From JBAJNN01 sp036881905 (lineage in GTDB: Bacteria; Pseudomonadota; Alphaproteobacteria; Rhizobiales; Im1), in the NCBI GenBank assembly GCA_036881905.1, contig JBAJNN010000003.1:72447-136446 (forward strand): DNA of 64,000 bases, written 5' to 3'. Both the position numbers and the translations under genes were made by a program. Below the pieces are notes generated by a model. That model did no database searches. It was not told the DNA's origin and saw only the letters and a list, made by a program, of their open reading frames with translations. The number at the start of each line of letters is the position of its first letter. Position 1 is the stretch's first letter. Positions 1 through 8,358 of this stretch are shown in pieces.

Positions 1-946
1 GCGTTTGCTTCGCTTCGTTCCGGACAATACAGCCATCGCCTTCATGCGCCTGTCGCGTGTGGCCTATCTGTGTTCCAGCCTTGGCCTTCTTGCCTCACTT
101 GTCTTGTTTTTCACCATGGGACTAAACTATGGCATCGATTTTCGCGGTGGAACTCTAGTCGAGATCAAAACGAAAACCCCGGCCCGAATTGCCGAGCTGC
201 GCTCAACGCTTGCGACGCTCGGCCTTGGCGAGGTTGAAATACAGCAGTTTGGCGCCAGCGACGACATACTTATAAGATTGGTGCGCCAACCGGGGGGCGA
301 TGACGCCCAACAAGACGCCGTCGGCCGGCTCAAACAGGCCCTCGGGCCCGACGTCACCTATCGTCGCACCGAGGTTATCGGCCCGAAGGTCTCCAAAGAG
401 CTTGCCCGTCAGGGTACCATTGCCGTTTTGGCAGCCGTGATGGCGGTCCTGATTTACATCTGGTTGCGCTTCGAATGGCAGTTTGCCATTGGCGCGGTGC
501 TGGCGCTGGTGCATGATATCACGCTGACCATTGGAATATTCTGTGTTTTTCAGTTCCAGTTCACTTTATCGATCATTGCCGCGTTGCTCACCATTGTCGG
601 CTATTCTCTGAACGACACCGTGGTCGTTTATGACCGCATTCGTGAAAATCTGCGTAAATATAAAAAGAAGCCACTGCCGGAGCTCATCGATCTCTCGATC
701 AACGAAACCCTGTCACGCACGACATTGACCTCGTTCACGACAGTGCTGGCCTTGCTTGCTTTGTACATTTTCGGCGGGGAGGTGATCCGTGATTTTACCT
801 TCGCCATGCTCTGGGGAGTGGTTGTTGGGACGTATTCATCGATTTTCGTGGCTTCGCCGCTCCTGATCACGCTGGGTATGATGAAGCGTAATAGGGGGCA
901 GGGTGATCTTTCACCGCAAAAACAAACCCATACCTCGCAGTGCTAA
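1..946 (+). CDS. secF: Protein translocase subunit SecF
   Basis: SecF is the inner-membrane partner of SecD; together they use the proton gradient to help complete Sec-dependent protein export. The protein has an N-terminal membrane segment at about residues 20-40, followed by the family signature NYGIDFRGGT. A periplasmic region of about 90 residues follows, then five hydrophobic segments from about residue 135 to the C-terminus, including the conserved DTVVVYDRIREN stretch. Length (about 315 aa) is normal for alphaproteobacteria. The frame is open to base 1, and base 1 is probably the G of an ATG lying just outside the window, giving an N-terminus MRLLRFVPDNT; the first ATG inside the window would cut into the family's conserved start. 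secD and yajC would be expected upstream. Family assignment is certain. Confidence 0.96.
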   Translation, partial: RLLRFVPDNTAIAFMRLSRVAYLCSSLGLLASLVLFFTMGLNYGIDFRGGTLVEIKTKTPARIAELRSTLATLGLGEVEIQQFGASDDILIRLVRQPGGDDAQQDAVGRLKQALGPDVTYRRTEVIGPKVSKELARQGTIAVLAAVMAVLIYIWLRFEWQFAIGAVLALVHDITLTIGIFCVFQFQFTLSIIAALLTIVGYSLNDTVVVYDRIRENLRKYKKKPLPELIDLSINETLSRTTLTSFTTVLALLALYIFGGEVIRDFTFAMLWGVVVGTYSSIFVASPLLITLGMMKRNRGQGDLSPQKQTHTSQC

Positions 947-973
947 CGGTTTTGCCCGCTCGCCGCCACAATC

Positions 974-1864
974 ATGTTTTTATCCAGCTTATTCATGAGG
1001 GCCACTAGGATTGCAGATGGGGCAGGGAAGGGCGAGGCTTGGCGCTACTGCCTCGATCTGGTGCGCAAAACCGATAAGGACCGCTTCCTGTCGGCCCTGT
1101 TTGCTCCGGACCAACACCGCATGCCGCTTCTGGCGCTTTATGCCTTCAATGTCGAGACGGCGCGTATATGCGAACATATCAGCGAGCCGATGCTGGGAGA
1201 AATTCGGCTGGAATGGTGGCATGGCGAGGTGGCCGGGCTTTTTGCCGGCCGGGTTGGCGATCACCCGGTTCTGCGCGCGCTCTCTGGCCCGGCGATGAGC
1301 GGAAGACTGTCGCGGCGAGGGCTGGAGACTCTGCTGCAAGCCCGCCGTTTCGACCTCTATGATGATTCTATGCCGACAGTTGATGATCTTGAGAGCTACC
1401 TTGACAAGACATCGTCGTCGCTGATTGAAATGGCCTGCTCCATTCTTGCCGGAGAGGGTGGGGCGACGGCCGCGCGAGCAGCCGGCGTTGCCTACGGTCT
1501 TGTCGGGCTGATGCGGGCTTTGCCGATCCATAACCGGCATGGACAATGTTACATACCAGCCGATCTGCTCAAAATGCACGCGATGACCCGCGCCGACATT
1601 GTCTCCGGCCTGTGGAGCAGGCCCTATGGCGAGGTCCTGGCAACGCTGCGCCGCATCGTGCGCGATCGGCTGTCACAAGCGCGGATGTATGCACAAAACC
1701 TGCCGCCCCGCCTGCTACCGGCGTTTCTACCGGTCAGTCTGGTTGATCTTTATCTCAAACAGTTGGAAAGCGCGGTAGCGCAATCTGTAAAACAGACAGG
1801 CGATGTGTCGCAACTGCGAAAACAGTGGCGGTTATGGTCTTGTGCATTACGTGAAAGATTTTAA
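974..1864 (+). CDS. Squalene/phytoene synthase family protein, NDUFAF6-like
   Basis: This 296-aa all-helical protein belongs to the squalene/phytoene synthase fold. It lies 27 bp downstream of secF and is probably cotranscribed. The family core AFNVETARI...EIRLEWW is at about residues 55-82. The aspartate-rich motifs that bind Mg-diphosphate in true prenyl synthases are not visible: the first site reads NVETARI and the second region YGLVGLMRALPIHN lacks DxxxD. That pattern matches the bacterial relatives of mitochondrial complex I assembly factor NDUFAF6 rather than a carotenoid or hopanoid enzyme. I therefore infer an assembly or non-catalytic role; squalene chemistry is not supported. An alternative start lies at 995 (MRATRIADG). 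Confidence 0.8.
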   Translation: MFLSSLFMRATRIADGAGKGEAWRYCLDLVRKTDKDRFLSALFAPDQHRMPLLALYAFNVETARICEHISEPMLGEIRLEWWHGEVAGLFAGRVGDHPVLRALSGPAMSGRLSRRGLETLLQARRFDLYDDSMPTVDDLESYLDKTSSSLIEMACSILAGEGGATAARAAGVAYGLVGLMRALPIHNRHGQCYIPADLLKMHAMTRADIVSGLWSRPYGEVLATLRRIVRDRLSQARMYAQNLPPRLLPAFLPVSLVDLYLKQLESAVAQSVKQTGDVSQLRKQWRLWSCALRERF

Positions 1865-2496
1865 AATCGCGCGAGGGTGGCATCTTCGGTCTGAAAAACA
1901 GCTTTTCAGACTGCCTCCACAGGCACTATCGCGTTCGGCGGCTTCGCGTGAGGGAACCAGACGGCGCAACAGTCCGAATGGAGCGAGCGGAACGAAAGCG
2001 ACGCTCAGTTTCACGTAAAAATCGCCGCCGGCCCAACCTGTCCAAATCGGTGCATCAATGTTAAACCAACCAAGGGAATAGGTGGTCGTCTCAAGGTCGG
2101 TACCGGCGAAAGCCAAGGTAAAAAACCAGACAGTGTCGATCAATGATCCGAGTATGGATGATGCCAAAGGCCCCTCCATTTTTCGTGTCCGAGGCGATCG
2201 AATATGAAAACGTCAAGCAGCTTAAGCGATCGAGAAAGTACCGGCCGAGGCGAATGCGATGCGCATTGTGGCCAGGATCGTTGATAAAATTGCCGCCGGC
2301 GCGAACCCGGCATAAACCATATAACGCGCAATAGCCGGTCCACAGCGGCGATTGGTCAGATCGGTGACGAAAAGGCCGGCGGATAGGTGAACGCTCCCCA
2401 GGTTAGCCGGTTTTCAAGCCCAAAGGGTTCAAACCGGTATTGCACCGGAATATTCGAGGTGATGACCACGATGGCCATGGCGCCGATCGCAACCAT
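1847..2496 (-). pseudogene. yhhQ: Queuosine precursor transporter (YhhQ/VUT family), frameshifted
   Basis: Three reading frames together give a clear YhhQ-type transporter. Frame one runs from ATG 2496 with VITSNIPVQY and LTWGAFTYPPAFFVTDLTNR, and stops at a TAA where FSIA meets KLLD. Frame two carries KLLDVFIFDRLGHEKW and runs into a stop. Frame three continues with GPLASSILGSLIDTVWFF and GDFYVKLSVAF to 1847. One inserted base near 2229 and one missing base near 2178 explain the breaks. Functional homologues are six-helix inner-membrane proteins importing preQ0/preQ1 for queuosine tRNA modification. The 3' end overlaps the preceding convergent gene. The protein cannot be made without frameshifting, so I call it a recent pseudogene; a sequencing error at both sites is the alternative. 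Confidence 0.8.
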
Positions 2497-2539
2497 GGAA
2501 AGGACTTTACCAGGTATCGAAGCACCTGTTTTCTACGTC

Positions 2540-2845
2540 TCATGGTCTGTCTGGAGAAGAATTGGCGATGACACTCTTGTGAATACGGCGTTTGAGGCGG
2601 CGCGCTTTTAGGGATAAGGTCTGCTCGCGGGCCTTGACCAGAAAGGCATCGAGCCCGCCGCAATGCTCCACATCTCTTAAGGCCTTGGCGCTGATGCGGA
2701 AACGATAAGATTGCCCGATGGCATCGCTCACAAGGTGCACATTGGACAAATTGGGCAGAAAACGGCGGCGCGTCCTGTTATTCGCATGGCTGACATTATT
2801 GCCTGCGAGTACGCCTTTTCCGGTCAATTCGCAACGACGGGCCAT
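2540..2845 (-). CDS. rpmB: 50S ribosomal protein L28
   Basis: L28 is a small basic protein of the large ribosomal subunit. The start MARRCELTGKG, the NNVSHANNRTRRRF block at about residues 16-30 and the lysine/arginine-rich C-terminus are diagnostic. The length of 101 aa fits the longer alphaproteobacterial form. I chose ATG 2845 over an upstream in-frame ATG at 2860 because family members begin MAR/MSR. The next gene on the same strand is the decayed yhhQ. Across the 5' flank lies the DUF3108 gene on the opposite strand, a pairing common in alphaproteobacteria. No frameshift or odd residue was seen. Confidence 0.95.
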   Translation of the reverse strand: MARRCELTGKGVLAGNNVSHANNRTRRRFLPNLSNVHLVSDAIGQSYRFRISAKALRDVEHCGGLDAFLVKAREQTLSLKARRLKRRIHKSVIANSSPDRP

Positions 2846-3006
2846 GACAATACTCCTCAATCTCCTGGTACAAGGATGTTCAGTTCCTCAAATCCTCTGC
2901 CGGTCGGCGTCGACATGAGCAACCCGACCAAGCTGAACGCACTCGCGGCCGGCAGAGAATTTTAACAGTTTACTCCTATAGGACGTGCGACCGTTATCGT
3001 CAAGCT

Positions 3007-3052
3007 AGAGCATAATCCAACCGGAGCGGAGCGAGGATCGACAAGATTATGC
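3007..3052. repeat. Dispersed hairpin repeat, copy 1
   Basis: An 8-bp perfect inverted repeat, GCATAATC...GATTATGC, encloses the core GCGAGGATCGACAAG. The same core recurs near 8281 and 38718. This copy has only the first hairpin of the element. The 120 bp after it contains a different inverted repeat (ATTTTCC...GGAAAAT). It lies between rpmB and the DUF3108 gene; no function is evident. Confidence 0.7.
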
Positions 3053-3172
3053 TTAAAAAACAATCAATTATGGTATTTTCCGTGGCAATGGAATCATGGA
3101 AAATGCCCTAGTGCCGAATGGCGTGTCGACTTATGCGGCGTCGGCCCCGAAAATATACTAGGACTCTCGACC

Positions 3173-4036
3173 ATGACGTTTTTTTCATCGAACCATTTTT
3201 TATCGAAGCGCCGCCTTTTTCTGTTCAGTTCCGCCCTTATCGCCATCGGGCTTTCGCAACCGGCCGCTACGGCGGAGATCGAACCCATATCCCTGGCTTA
3301 TGACGTCTCCATCAGAGGGATACGCGTTTCCACCATCGACCTTAAGATTGACCTCAAGCCACAAGGTTACGACGCTACCTTGGAAACCGACACAGTCGGG
3401 CTTGCCGGCTGGTTTTTCGACGAGGCCATCTCTTCAAGTGTGTCGGGAACCTTCATTAACGGCAACCCCCGTGCGGCACACTATCATCTGGAGGACAGCA
3501 AAGGTAGTCGAACGAAACTCATCGACGTTGATTGGTCGGGTACAGAGGTGAGGACCAGACGCTCCTACACACTTGATTCCAAGAGGGCTTCCGCCATCCG
3601 CAAAGTGTTGAAACCGGATATGTTCGATCCCATTTCGACCGTATTGCGGCATGCGCTTGAGGCGGAGAATATATCGTGCAAAGGCAAAAGGCGCATTTAT
3701 GACGGCAAGGAAGTGTTCGACCTTGAGTTCAAATTTTTGCAAGCAGACACTTTCGGTGTCGGCGATGCCGGTGTTTACCGCGGACCTTCTTTTGTTTGCC
3801 GGGTGGCATATAAGCCGGTCGCCGGGCAATCGAAGCGTAAACTGGAACGCATTGCCAAAAATCCGATACGCTACCGGGTCTGGTTTGCGCTGGTCTATGC
3901 TCAATCTCTCGGCCGTAATCTGATTTTGCCGGTCGCGGCCACCGGTAAAATCAAGGGCTATGACGCCGTCATCGTCACTCGCGCGGCCACCATCGGCGGC
4001 AAGCCGTTAAACGGGCAATCCCTGACGAAACGTTGA
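3173..4036 (+). CDS. DUF3108 domain protein, exported
   Basis: This 287-aa protein has a basic N-terminus and a hydrophobic stretch (FLFSSALIAIGLS) with a likely signal-peptidase site at about residue 33 (AATAEIEP), so it is probably periplasmic. The mature part starts ISLAYDVSIRGIRVSTIDL and continues as beta-rich repeats, which fits DUF3108, a family of unknown function found beside rpmB in many alphaproteobacteria. A conserved-looking stretch FDPISTVLRHAL sits near residue 150. Two cysteines (SCKGKR and SFVCR) could form a disulphide after export. It is transcribed divergently from rpmB across about 330 bp. I assign the family with reasonable confidence but no activity. Confidence 0.75.
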   Translation: MTFFSSNHFLSKRRLFLFSSALIAIGLSQPAATAEIEPISLAYDVSIRGIRVSTIDLKIDLKPQGYDATLETDTVGLAGWFFDEAISSSVSGTFINGNPRAAHYHLEDSKGSRTKLIDVDWSGTEVRTRRSYTLDSKRASAIRKVLKPDMFDPISTVLRHALEAENISCKGKRRIYDGKEVFDLEFKFLQADTFGVGDAGVYRGPSFVCRVAYKPVAGQSKRKLERIAKNPIRYRVWFALVYAQSLGRNLILPVAATGKIKGYDAVIVTRAATIGGKPLNGQSLTKR

Positions 4037-4045
4037 TACGGCCGT

Positions 4046-5287
4046 TCACATCGGCCAGGTTCGTTCGTCTTCGGGGTTGACGATTGCGCCGTTCTGTCCA
4101 TCGGATTTCTGTTCGACAAACAGAAGACAGGCCGGAATGGCAATTCCCATGACGACCAGCCCGGTCAAGGGGAAGATCACGCTGCCGAAGCTGGCCGGGA
4201 CATTGAATAACGCCAGAGCGAACACAAGCGGCAGCCCGGCATTGACGGCCCTGAACGCCACGGTGATCCGACCGCCCCACAACGCCGAGTCCCTGTGGCT
4301 CCGCAGCTGCCCGAAAACACCGCGGCGGATTCTGATGCGGGTCGAATTGAAGCCGAAACCGATGATGAAGGAAAAAAGGAGCGCCAATTCCGTTCCAAGC
4401 GGCCAGACGACACCCACATCGCCCACCACCACGGCGAAACAGGCCGCATAGGCGAGATATTTCCACGAGGACAGGGGGATGAAGGTCGCAATCAACGCAC
4501 CCACCCCGGCGGCGGCGCTCACCAAGCCATAATCGGCCGCCGTCATGCTCTCCCGGCTTTCGTAAATAAGCGGAACGAAAAAGTTGAATCCACCGATCTG
4601 AATGGCCAGAATGCCCATGCAGGCCGTGAGAATCCAAAGAATTTGCCTTCTGCCCTTGCTGTCTGAAGGATTCTCCGGACCATCGTCATGAGGTTGGGCG
4701 CGCGATTGGTGAGCCGCCGAGTGAAACGCATCGGCAAAAAACAGAAGCAACAGACTGGCGGCGAAACTCGCGGCAATGGCGATGAAGACATAGCGGGTGC
4801 CGAATTGGGCGATCAGCAGACCGGCCAGGGCATTGCCGGCAAAGACGCCAAGCTGAATCGCCGTTTGCGATAATCTTGAAGCCTGGTCCGCATCAAGCAC
4901 TCCGGCAATGGTCAACTGCCCCATCAGGGTTTCAATGCATTGCTGGCTGATAAAGATAATAAAGGTCAGATAAGCGGCGATGATCACCAGAGACAAGAGG
5001 GTGTAGTCACTGATGGCCAGACCGGCGTAAAGCGCCGCGGGAATGCCGACAATACGGGAGAAAACGATCATCGACAGCGGTCGCCGGTCGATGGCGTTGC
5101 GCAATGGCTTGAACAGAAACTGCGCCAGAAAGGGAACGATATTCATCACGAAAAGGGTCACGCCGATCACGAAAGGCGATTGGCCGAGCCTGGCGCTGGT
5201 CCACAAAAGCCCGACCGTGACCATTCCTTCACCGAGCATGGTGACCGCCAGCAGAAAGACAAAGATGAAAATGGATTTTTTGCTCAT
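4046..5287 (-). CDS. Major facilitator superfamily transporter (exporter-like)
   Basis: This 413-aa inner-membrane protein has about 11-12 hydrophobic segments, split by a charged loop at about residues 195-225 (HQSRAQPHDDGPENPSDSKG). The layout is that of a 12-helix MFS permease. Start ATG 5287 is preferred because it overlaps the stop of the ATP-grasp gene as ATGA; the open frame extends upstream without homology. It is the last gene of a four-gene minus-strand operon (YqcI/YcgG, cupin, ATP-grasp, MFS). Its position suggests export of, or self-resistance to, the operon's product. The region GFNSTRIRIRRGVFGQLRSH is unusually basic for a helix-loop. Substrate unknown. Confidence 0.8.
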   Translation of the reverse strand: MSKKSIFIFVFLLAVTMLGEGMVTVGLLWTSARLGQSPFVIGVTLFVMNIVPFLAQFLFKPLRNAIDRRPLSMIVFSRIVGIPAALYAGLAISDYTLLSLVIIAAYLTFIIFISQQCIETLMGQLTIAGVLDADQASRLSQTAIQLGVFAGNALAGLLIAQFGTRYVFIAIAASFAASLLLLFFADAFHSAAHQSRAQPHDDGPENPSDSKGRRQILWILTACMGILAIQIGGFNFFVPLIYESRESMTAADYGLVSAAAGVGALIATFIPLSSWKYLAYAACFAVVVGDVGVVWPLGTELALLFSFIIGFGFNSTRIRIRRGVFGQLRSHRDSALWGGRITVAFRAVNAGLPLVFALALFNVPASFGSVIFPLTGLVVMGIAIPACLLFVEQKSDGQNGAIVNPEDERTWPM

Positions 5288-6561
5288 CGCTTCATGTCCT
5301 CCATCGTGAATATGAGGTTTTGTCGTTCGAGGTCCCGAATCCGTGCAATGTCGGTTTCGACAATTGCCGGATTGTCGTGAGACAATTCGATCATGGCCGG
5401 GCAGGTGACAAGATCGACGGTTTCGGCGATGGCTTCTCCTCGCCTGACAAGCCAGCACGCTTTCACAAAAGAAGGCAGCGACTCGATAACTTTTCGGCCT
5501 GGAATATCCGACAGAAGGCCGCAACGCTCATTGCCAAGAAAACACACCGATGCCGCGCGGATTTTTCTGATGGTAAGCGGATCGCGCCCGCGCTGTCGCG
5601 AGGGGAGAGAGGCGTCGATCAACGCATCAAGGAAAGACGGCTGAATATTGGAATCGATCACGCAAGCCCCGATACCGCCATGGGCGCGGGCGGCGATTTC
5701 AACCAGCAAAGGCCCGCTCGCAGTCAGCATGATTTCCGCGTGAACCGCTCCAACCTCGATGTCAACCGCCCTTGCCACCGTCTCGCAATAGGCAATGATT
5801 CTCGGGTCGATGGCCGGATCATTGGGAGCGTGGAAGTCGATCCGGTCATAGATCATCGCCCCCTCGCGATCGAGCTTGCGATACCGACCCACGGCGAAGA
5901 CCGTCAGCCCCGCCGCGGACATGATCCCGTCCACCGTGTGTTCAACGCCGCGCATGAATTCCTGGACCAGAACCCCGCCGGTGTTGTTGGCGTATTTATC
6001 GCCATGTTCAAGAATGAAGGCGGCATGTCGTTCGAGACAACGCCGATCATGGCAAATGCGAACCAGATCGCTTCCCGAACTGGCTTCCGGCTTGACTACG
6101 ACCGGAAATCCCACCTTTTCGGCCCATGCCAGGCAAGCGCGAACCGAATCGCAGCGCCTCTGCGCGCAAATTTCGATTCCGTTTGCCTGAACCACCGCCA
6201 TCATCCGGGTCTTGTTGCGGCGTTTGTCGGTGGTTTTTGGATCGTTGCCGGGCAGGCCGAAGCGTGAAGCCAGCTCTTCGGCGAGGCGAACGCCGCTTTC
6301 AGCCCCGGGAATAACGGCATTCAGACCGACCCGGTCGAGTTTGGCAATGAAATCGGGATCGGTTTGACGATAGATGGCCGGAAAGACACTCTCGGTTCCT
6401 TCAAAATCGCGGGTGAAGATCGCCACGCAATCGGCATTCCTCTCCATCAGGCGTTTGGCGATGAAGGCACCGGCGGAGTTAGGATCGACGACGCCGACCG
6501 CCAGCCCGGACAAATCGCGGCCATCCAACGACCGGGGCGGAGAGGGAGAGTGTCGCGTCAT
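5284..6561 (-). CDS. ATP-grasp ligase
   Basis: This 425-aa ATP-grasp enzyme has an N-terminal Rossmann-like domain (LSGLAVGVVDPNSAGAFIA, about 18-36). The ATP-binding segment VGFPVVVKPEASSGSD is at about 150-165, the adenine-contacting GGVLVQEFMRGVEHTVDG at about 200-217, and the metal-binding stretch VHAEIMLTASGPLLVEIAAR at about 278-297. Such enzymes make amide or related bonds by acyl-phosphate activation; family members include L-amino-acid ligases and DcsG, which closes the D-cycloserine ring. Overlaps or near-contacts with the cupin gene (7 bp) and the MFS gene (ATGA) indicate one transcript. An amino acid or hydroxyguanidine-derived substrate is inferred from the YqcI/YcgG partner. ATP-grasp fold is certain; substrate is not. 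Confidence 0.85.
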   Translation of the reverse strand: MTRHSPSPPRSLDGRDLSGLAVGVVDPNSAGAFIAKRLMERNADCVAIFTRDFEGTESVFPAIYRQTDPDFIAKLDRVGLNAVIPGAESGVRLAEELASRFGLPGNDPKTTDKRRNKTRMMAVVQANGIEICAQRRCDSVRACLAWAEKVGFPVVVKPEASSGSDLVRICHDRRCLERHAAFILEHGDKYANNTGGVLVQEFMRGVEHTVDGIMSAAGLTVFAVGRYRKLDREGAMIYDRIDFHAPNDPAIDPRIIAYCETVARAVDIEVGAVHAEIMLTASGPLLVEIAARAHGGIGACVIDSNIQPSFLDALIDASLPSRQRGRDPLTIRKIRAASVCFLGNERCGLLSDIPGRKVIESLPSFVKACWLVRRGEAIAETVDLVTCPAMIELSHDNPAIVETDIARIRDLERQNLIFTMEDMKR

Positions 6562-6567
6562 GGCCTG

Positions 6568-6885
6568 TCACCGCGCGCCAATGGGAAGGTCGCGAAAGGC
6601 AATGATATAGATGGCGCCTTGCGATCCCGCCGTCGATTTGTGCAATGCGTCGGCCGAAAGGCGCAAAACATCGCCCGGACCACAGCGATGATCGCCCCCT
6701 TCAAGCGAAAACGTCATTTCACCTTCCAGGACGATCAGCGTTTCCGCATTGGCGTGGTGGTGCCAGTCATGGACTTTCCCGGGCGCATCGCGTTGAATCT
6801 CGACGCAACCCTGCTCGGGGAGCATCCCGATGATGCGGTCGATGGAGGAAAAACCGATAGCGGCGTTTTTGACGATCTCGGTCAT
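6568..6885 (-). CDS. Cupin domain protein
   Basis: This is a 105-aa single-domain cupin. The first metal-binding motif reads WHHHANAETLIVLEGEMTF, and the second conserved block is GPGDVLRLSADALHKSTA. Histidines H41-H43, a glutamate at about 47 and a histidine near 80 give the usual 3-His/1-Glu metal site. The start at 6885 overlaps the stop of the upstream YqcI/YcgG gene (ATGA) and so is preferred over the longer reading from 6951. Cupins of this size act as small dioxygenases, isomerases or binding proteins. Here it is the second gene of the putative biosynthetic operon. Specific reaction unknown. Confidence 0.82.
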   Translation of the reverse strand: MTEIVKNAAIGFSSIDRIIGMLPEQGCVEIQRDAPGKVHDWHHHANAETLIVLEGEMTFSLEGGDHRCGPGDVLRLSADALHKSTAGSQGAIYIIAFRDLPIGAR

Positions 6886-7568
6886 GGTGTCGCCCACTCT
6901 CCATGATGATGATTCGCGCGGTTCGTCTCGAACAGTGTGCGAAACGGACAAGCGGTCCGCTCATTGTCGTCACCGAGGAAATATTGTTGATATTCATAAA
7001 CACCGGGGGCGCCGTATTTGCCAAGAGAAGGCGACACCGGCACCAAATCATAAGGGGCCAGCCGTTTCCGGACCGTGGAAAATGCCTGCTCGGCCGCCTT
7101 GTCGGTGCCCAGAATCTTATCGAACACCCATCGCGGCTGAAACGTCACCATAAAACAACTGGACCGCCGGCTCTGCCGCAACAGATGCGCGGGCGTGTTG
7201 CAAATGACGAAGACGGGTTCCCCGGCGAAGCTGAACTCCCACAGCGGATCGCAGAGCTCGACGGGGATATGATCCGGCCACGGGCGGTTGTCTTGCCGAA
7301 CAAGCTCACGCAGCAGGGACCAGAATTTCTTGCGATAAACATCGAGAGGCAGGATCGCGTCCGGCTTGGTGAACAAAACCAGGGAGGTATTGGGGCCGAA
7401 GGATCGCGCTTGGCTTAGAAACGCGCCGAGGGAGACCGCCAGCGAGCGAACATCGACACTGTCATGAAAGACATAGCGCAACTGGTCGCCTTTGTAACCC
7501 CGGACCCCGAAAATACACGGGAACGGGCGCTCCACGCTCCCCATCAACGAGGAAAACTCCGAAAACAC
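6882..7568 (-). CDS. YqcI/YcgG family protein, putative haem-dependent N-hydroxylase
   Basis: The sequence carries the YqcI/YcgG family blocks: FPCIFGVRGYKGD near the start, YRKKFWSLLRELVRQD, the core EFSFAGEPVFVICNTPAH...SRRSSCF, FQPRWVFDK, and the C-terminal YGAPGVYEYQQYFLGDD...CPF. Characterised relatives are DcsA (hydroxylates L-arginine in D-cycloserine synthesis) and GntA (guanitoxin), both haem proteins acting on guanidino groups. A similar N-hydroxylation is inferred here. GTG 7568 is the first start in frame, but homologous-looking sequence (about RRHGEGTWQRI) continues upstream. A GTG at 7636 with a good GGGAAGG site would reach it only through a frameshift, so the 5' end may be mis-set or slightly damaged. 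First gene of the four-gene operon. Confidence 0.78.
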   Translation of the reverse strand: MFSEFSSLMGSVERPFPCIFGVRGYKGDQLRYVFHDSVDVRSLAVSLGAFLSQARSFGPNTSLVLFTKPDAILPLDVYRKKFWSLLRELVRQDNRPWPDHIPVELCDPLWEFSFAGEPVFVICNTPAHLLRQSRRSSCFMVTFQPRWVFDKILGTDKAAEQAFSTVRKRLAPYDLVPVSPSLGKYGAPGVYEYQQYFLGDDNERTACPFRTLFETNRANHHHGEWATP

Positions 7569-7649
7569 AATTCGCTGCCATGTCCCTTCGCCATGGCGAC
7601 GTTCGATATCGCAACGGGCCAGAATGCGCGGCTCACTGAATTACCTTCC

Positions 7650-8202
7650 CTAGCGAATTACCATTAAGAACACCGTAGCATTATAAAATCCTTCAAACAA
7701 GCGTCTCGAAAACTGCATGGCGATCATACCGAGCACGGCGCCAAGGTCGGCGGCGGCAATGTCAGGGCCGATTATGAAACCGCGTTGCCCACGGCGTGCC
7801 GCCAGGGTCACGTAAGCCATGAAGAGCGAGAAAACCATGGCAAGCGCTCAGCACCCGGGCCAATAATGATGCGGCAAGAACAGCCACCGTCGTGAAAATC
7901 GCCATATAGGAAAAATAATCGCGTAACAGTAGAGCAAACTGCCGGCGTGAAAACCGAAGGCGCCATGATGCCGCTGGACAACGAGGCGCGCGCCGCTTTC
8001 CCAATCGGATGTGACGGCCATGAAGGGTCATATGAACATGGCCAGCATAAAGCTCGGAGAAATTGACCAACCGATTCTTGGGAAAGCTGTATCCCGGATC
8101 GACGACAAGAAAGAGCGCCAGAACGGCTGACGTCTGGGAAAGCGTCGAGAAAATGAAAGGAGCCAGCAGAATCAGCCGGAATTGCGCGCCGTTATCGCTC
8201 AT
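7650..8202 (-). pseudogene. Decayed membrane transporter gene
   Basis: Several frames carry hydrophobic segments in the order of one membrane protein. These are LILLAPFIFSTLSQTSAVLALFLVV at the start, YFSYMAIFTTVAVLAASLLARVLS in the middle, and, in another frame, VFSLFMAYVTLAARRGQRG and AAADLGAVLGMIAMQFSRRL up to the stop at 7650. No frame runs through. The segment lies 14 bp upstream of the alternative start of the YqcI/YcgG gene on the same strand, so it may once have been part of that operon as a second transporter. The family (perhaps MFS) is a guess. Confidence 0.45.
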
Positions 8203-8251
8203 GCCAATATCGCCCGTTGGGCCATTCGCCTCACATCACCACCTGAGAATC

Positions 8252-8358
8252 TAGAGTATAATCCGACCAAAGCGCGAGCGAGGATCGACAAGATTACGCG
8301 GTCGAAATCAAGAGTTAAGGGTGCCGACTCGATTCAATCAAATCGAACGGTGCTCTAG
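8252..8358. repeat. Dispersed hairpin repeat, copy 2
   Basis: About 105 bp. It begins with TAGAGTATAATCC, contains the core GCGAGGATCGACAAGATTA and ends with GGTGCTCTA, an imperfect inverted match of the first bases. It has the two-part structure of copy 3 (38692-38792), with more mismatches. It lies just upstream of the decayed transporter gene. Confidence 0.7.

Noticed and set aside
3173..4036. Reading the DUF3108 protein as a lipoprotein
   Set aside because: There is no lipobox cysteine after the signal peptide.
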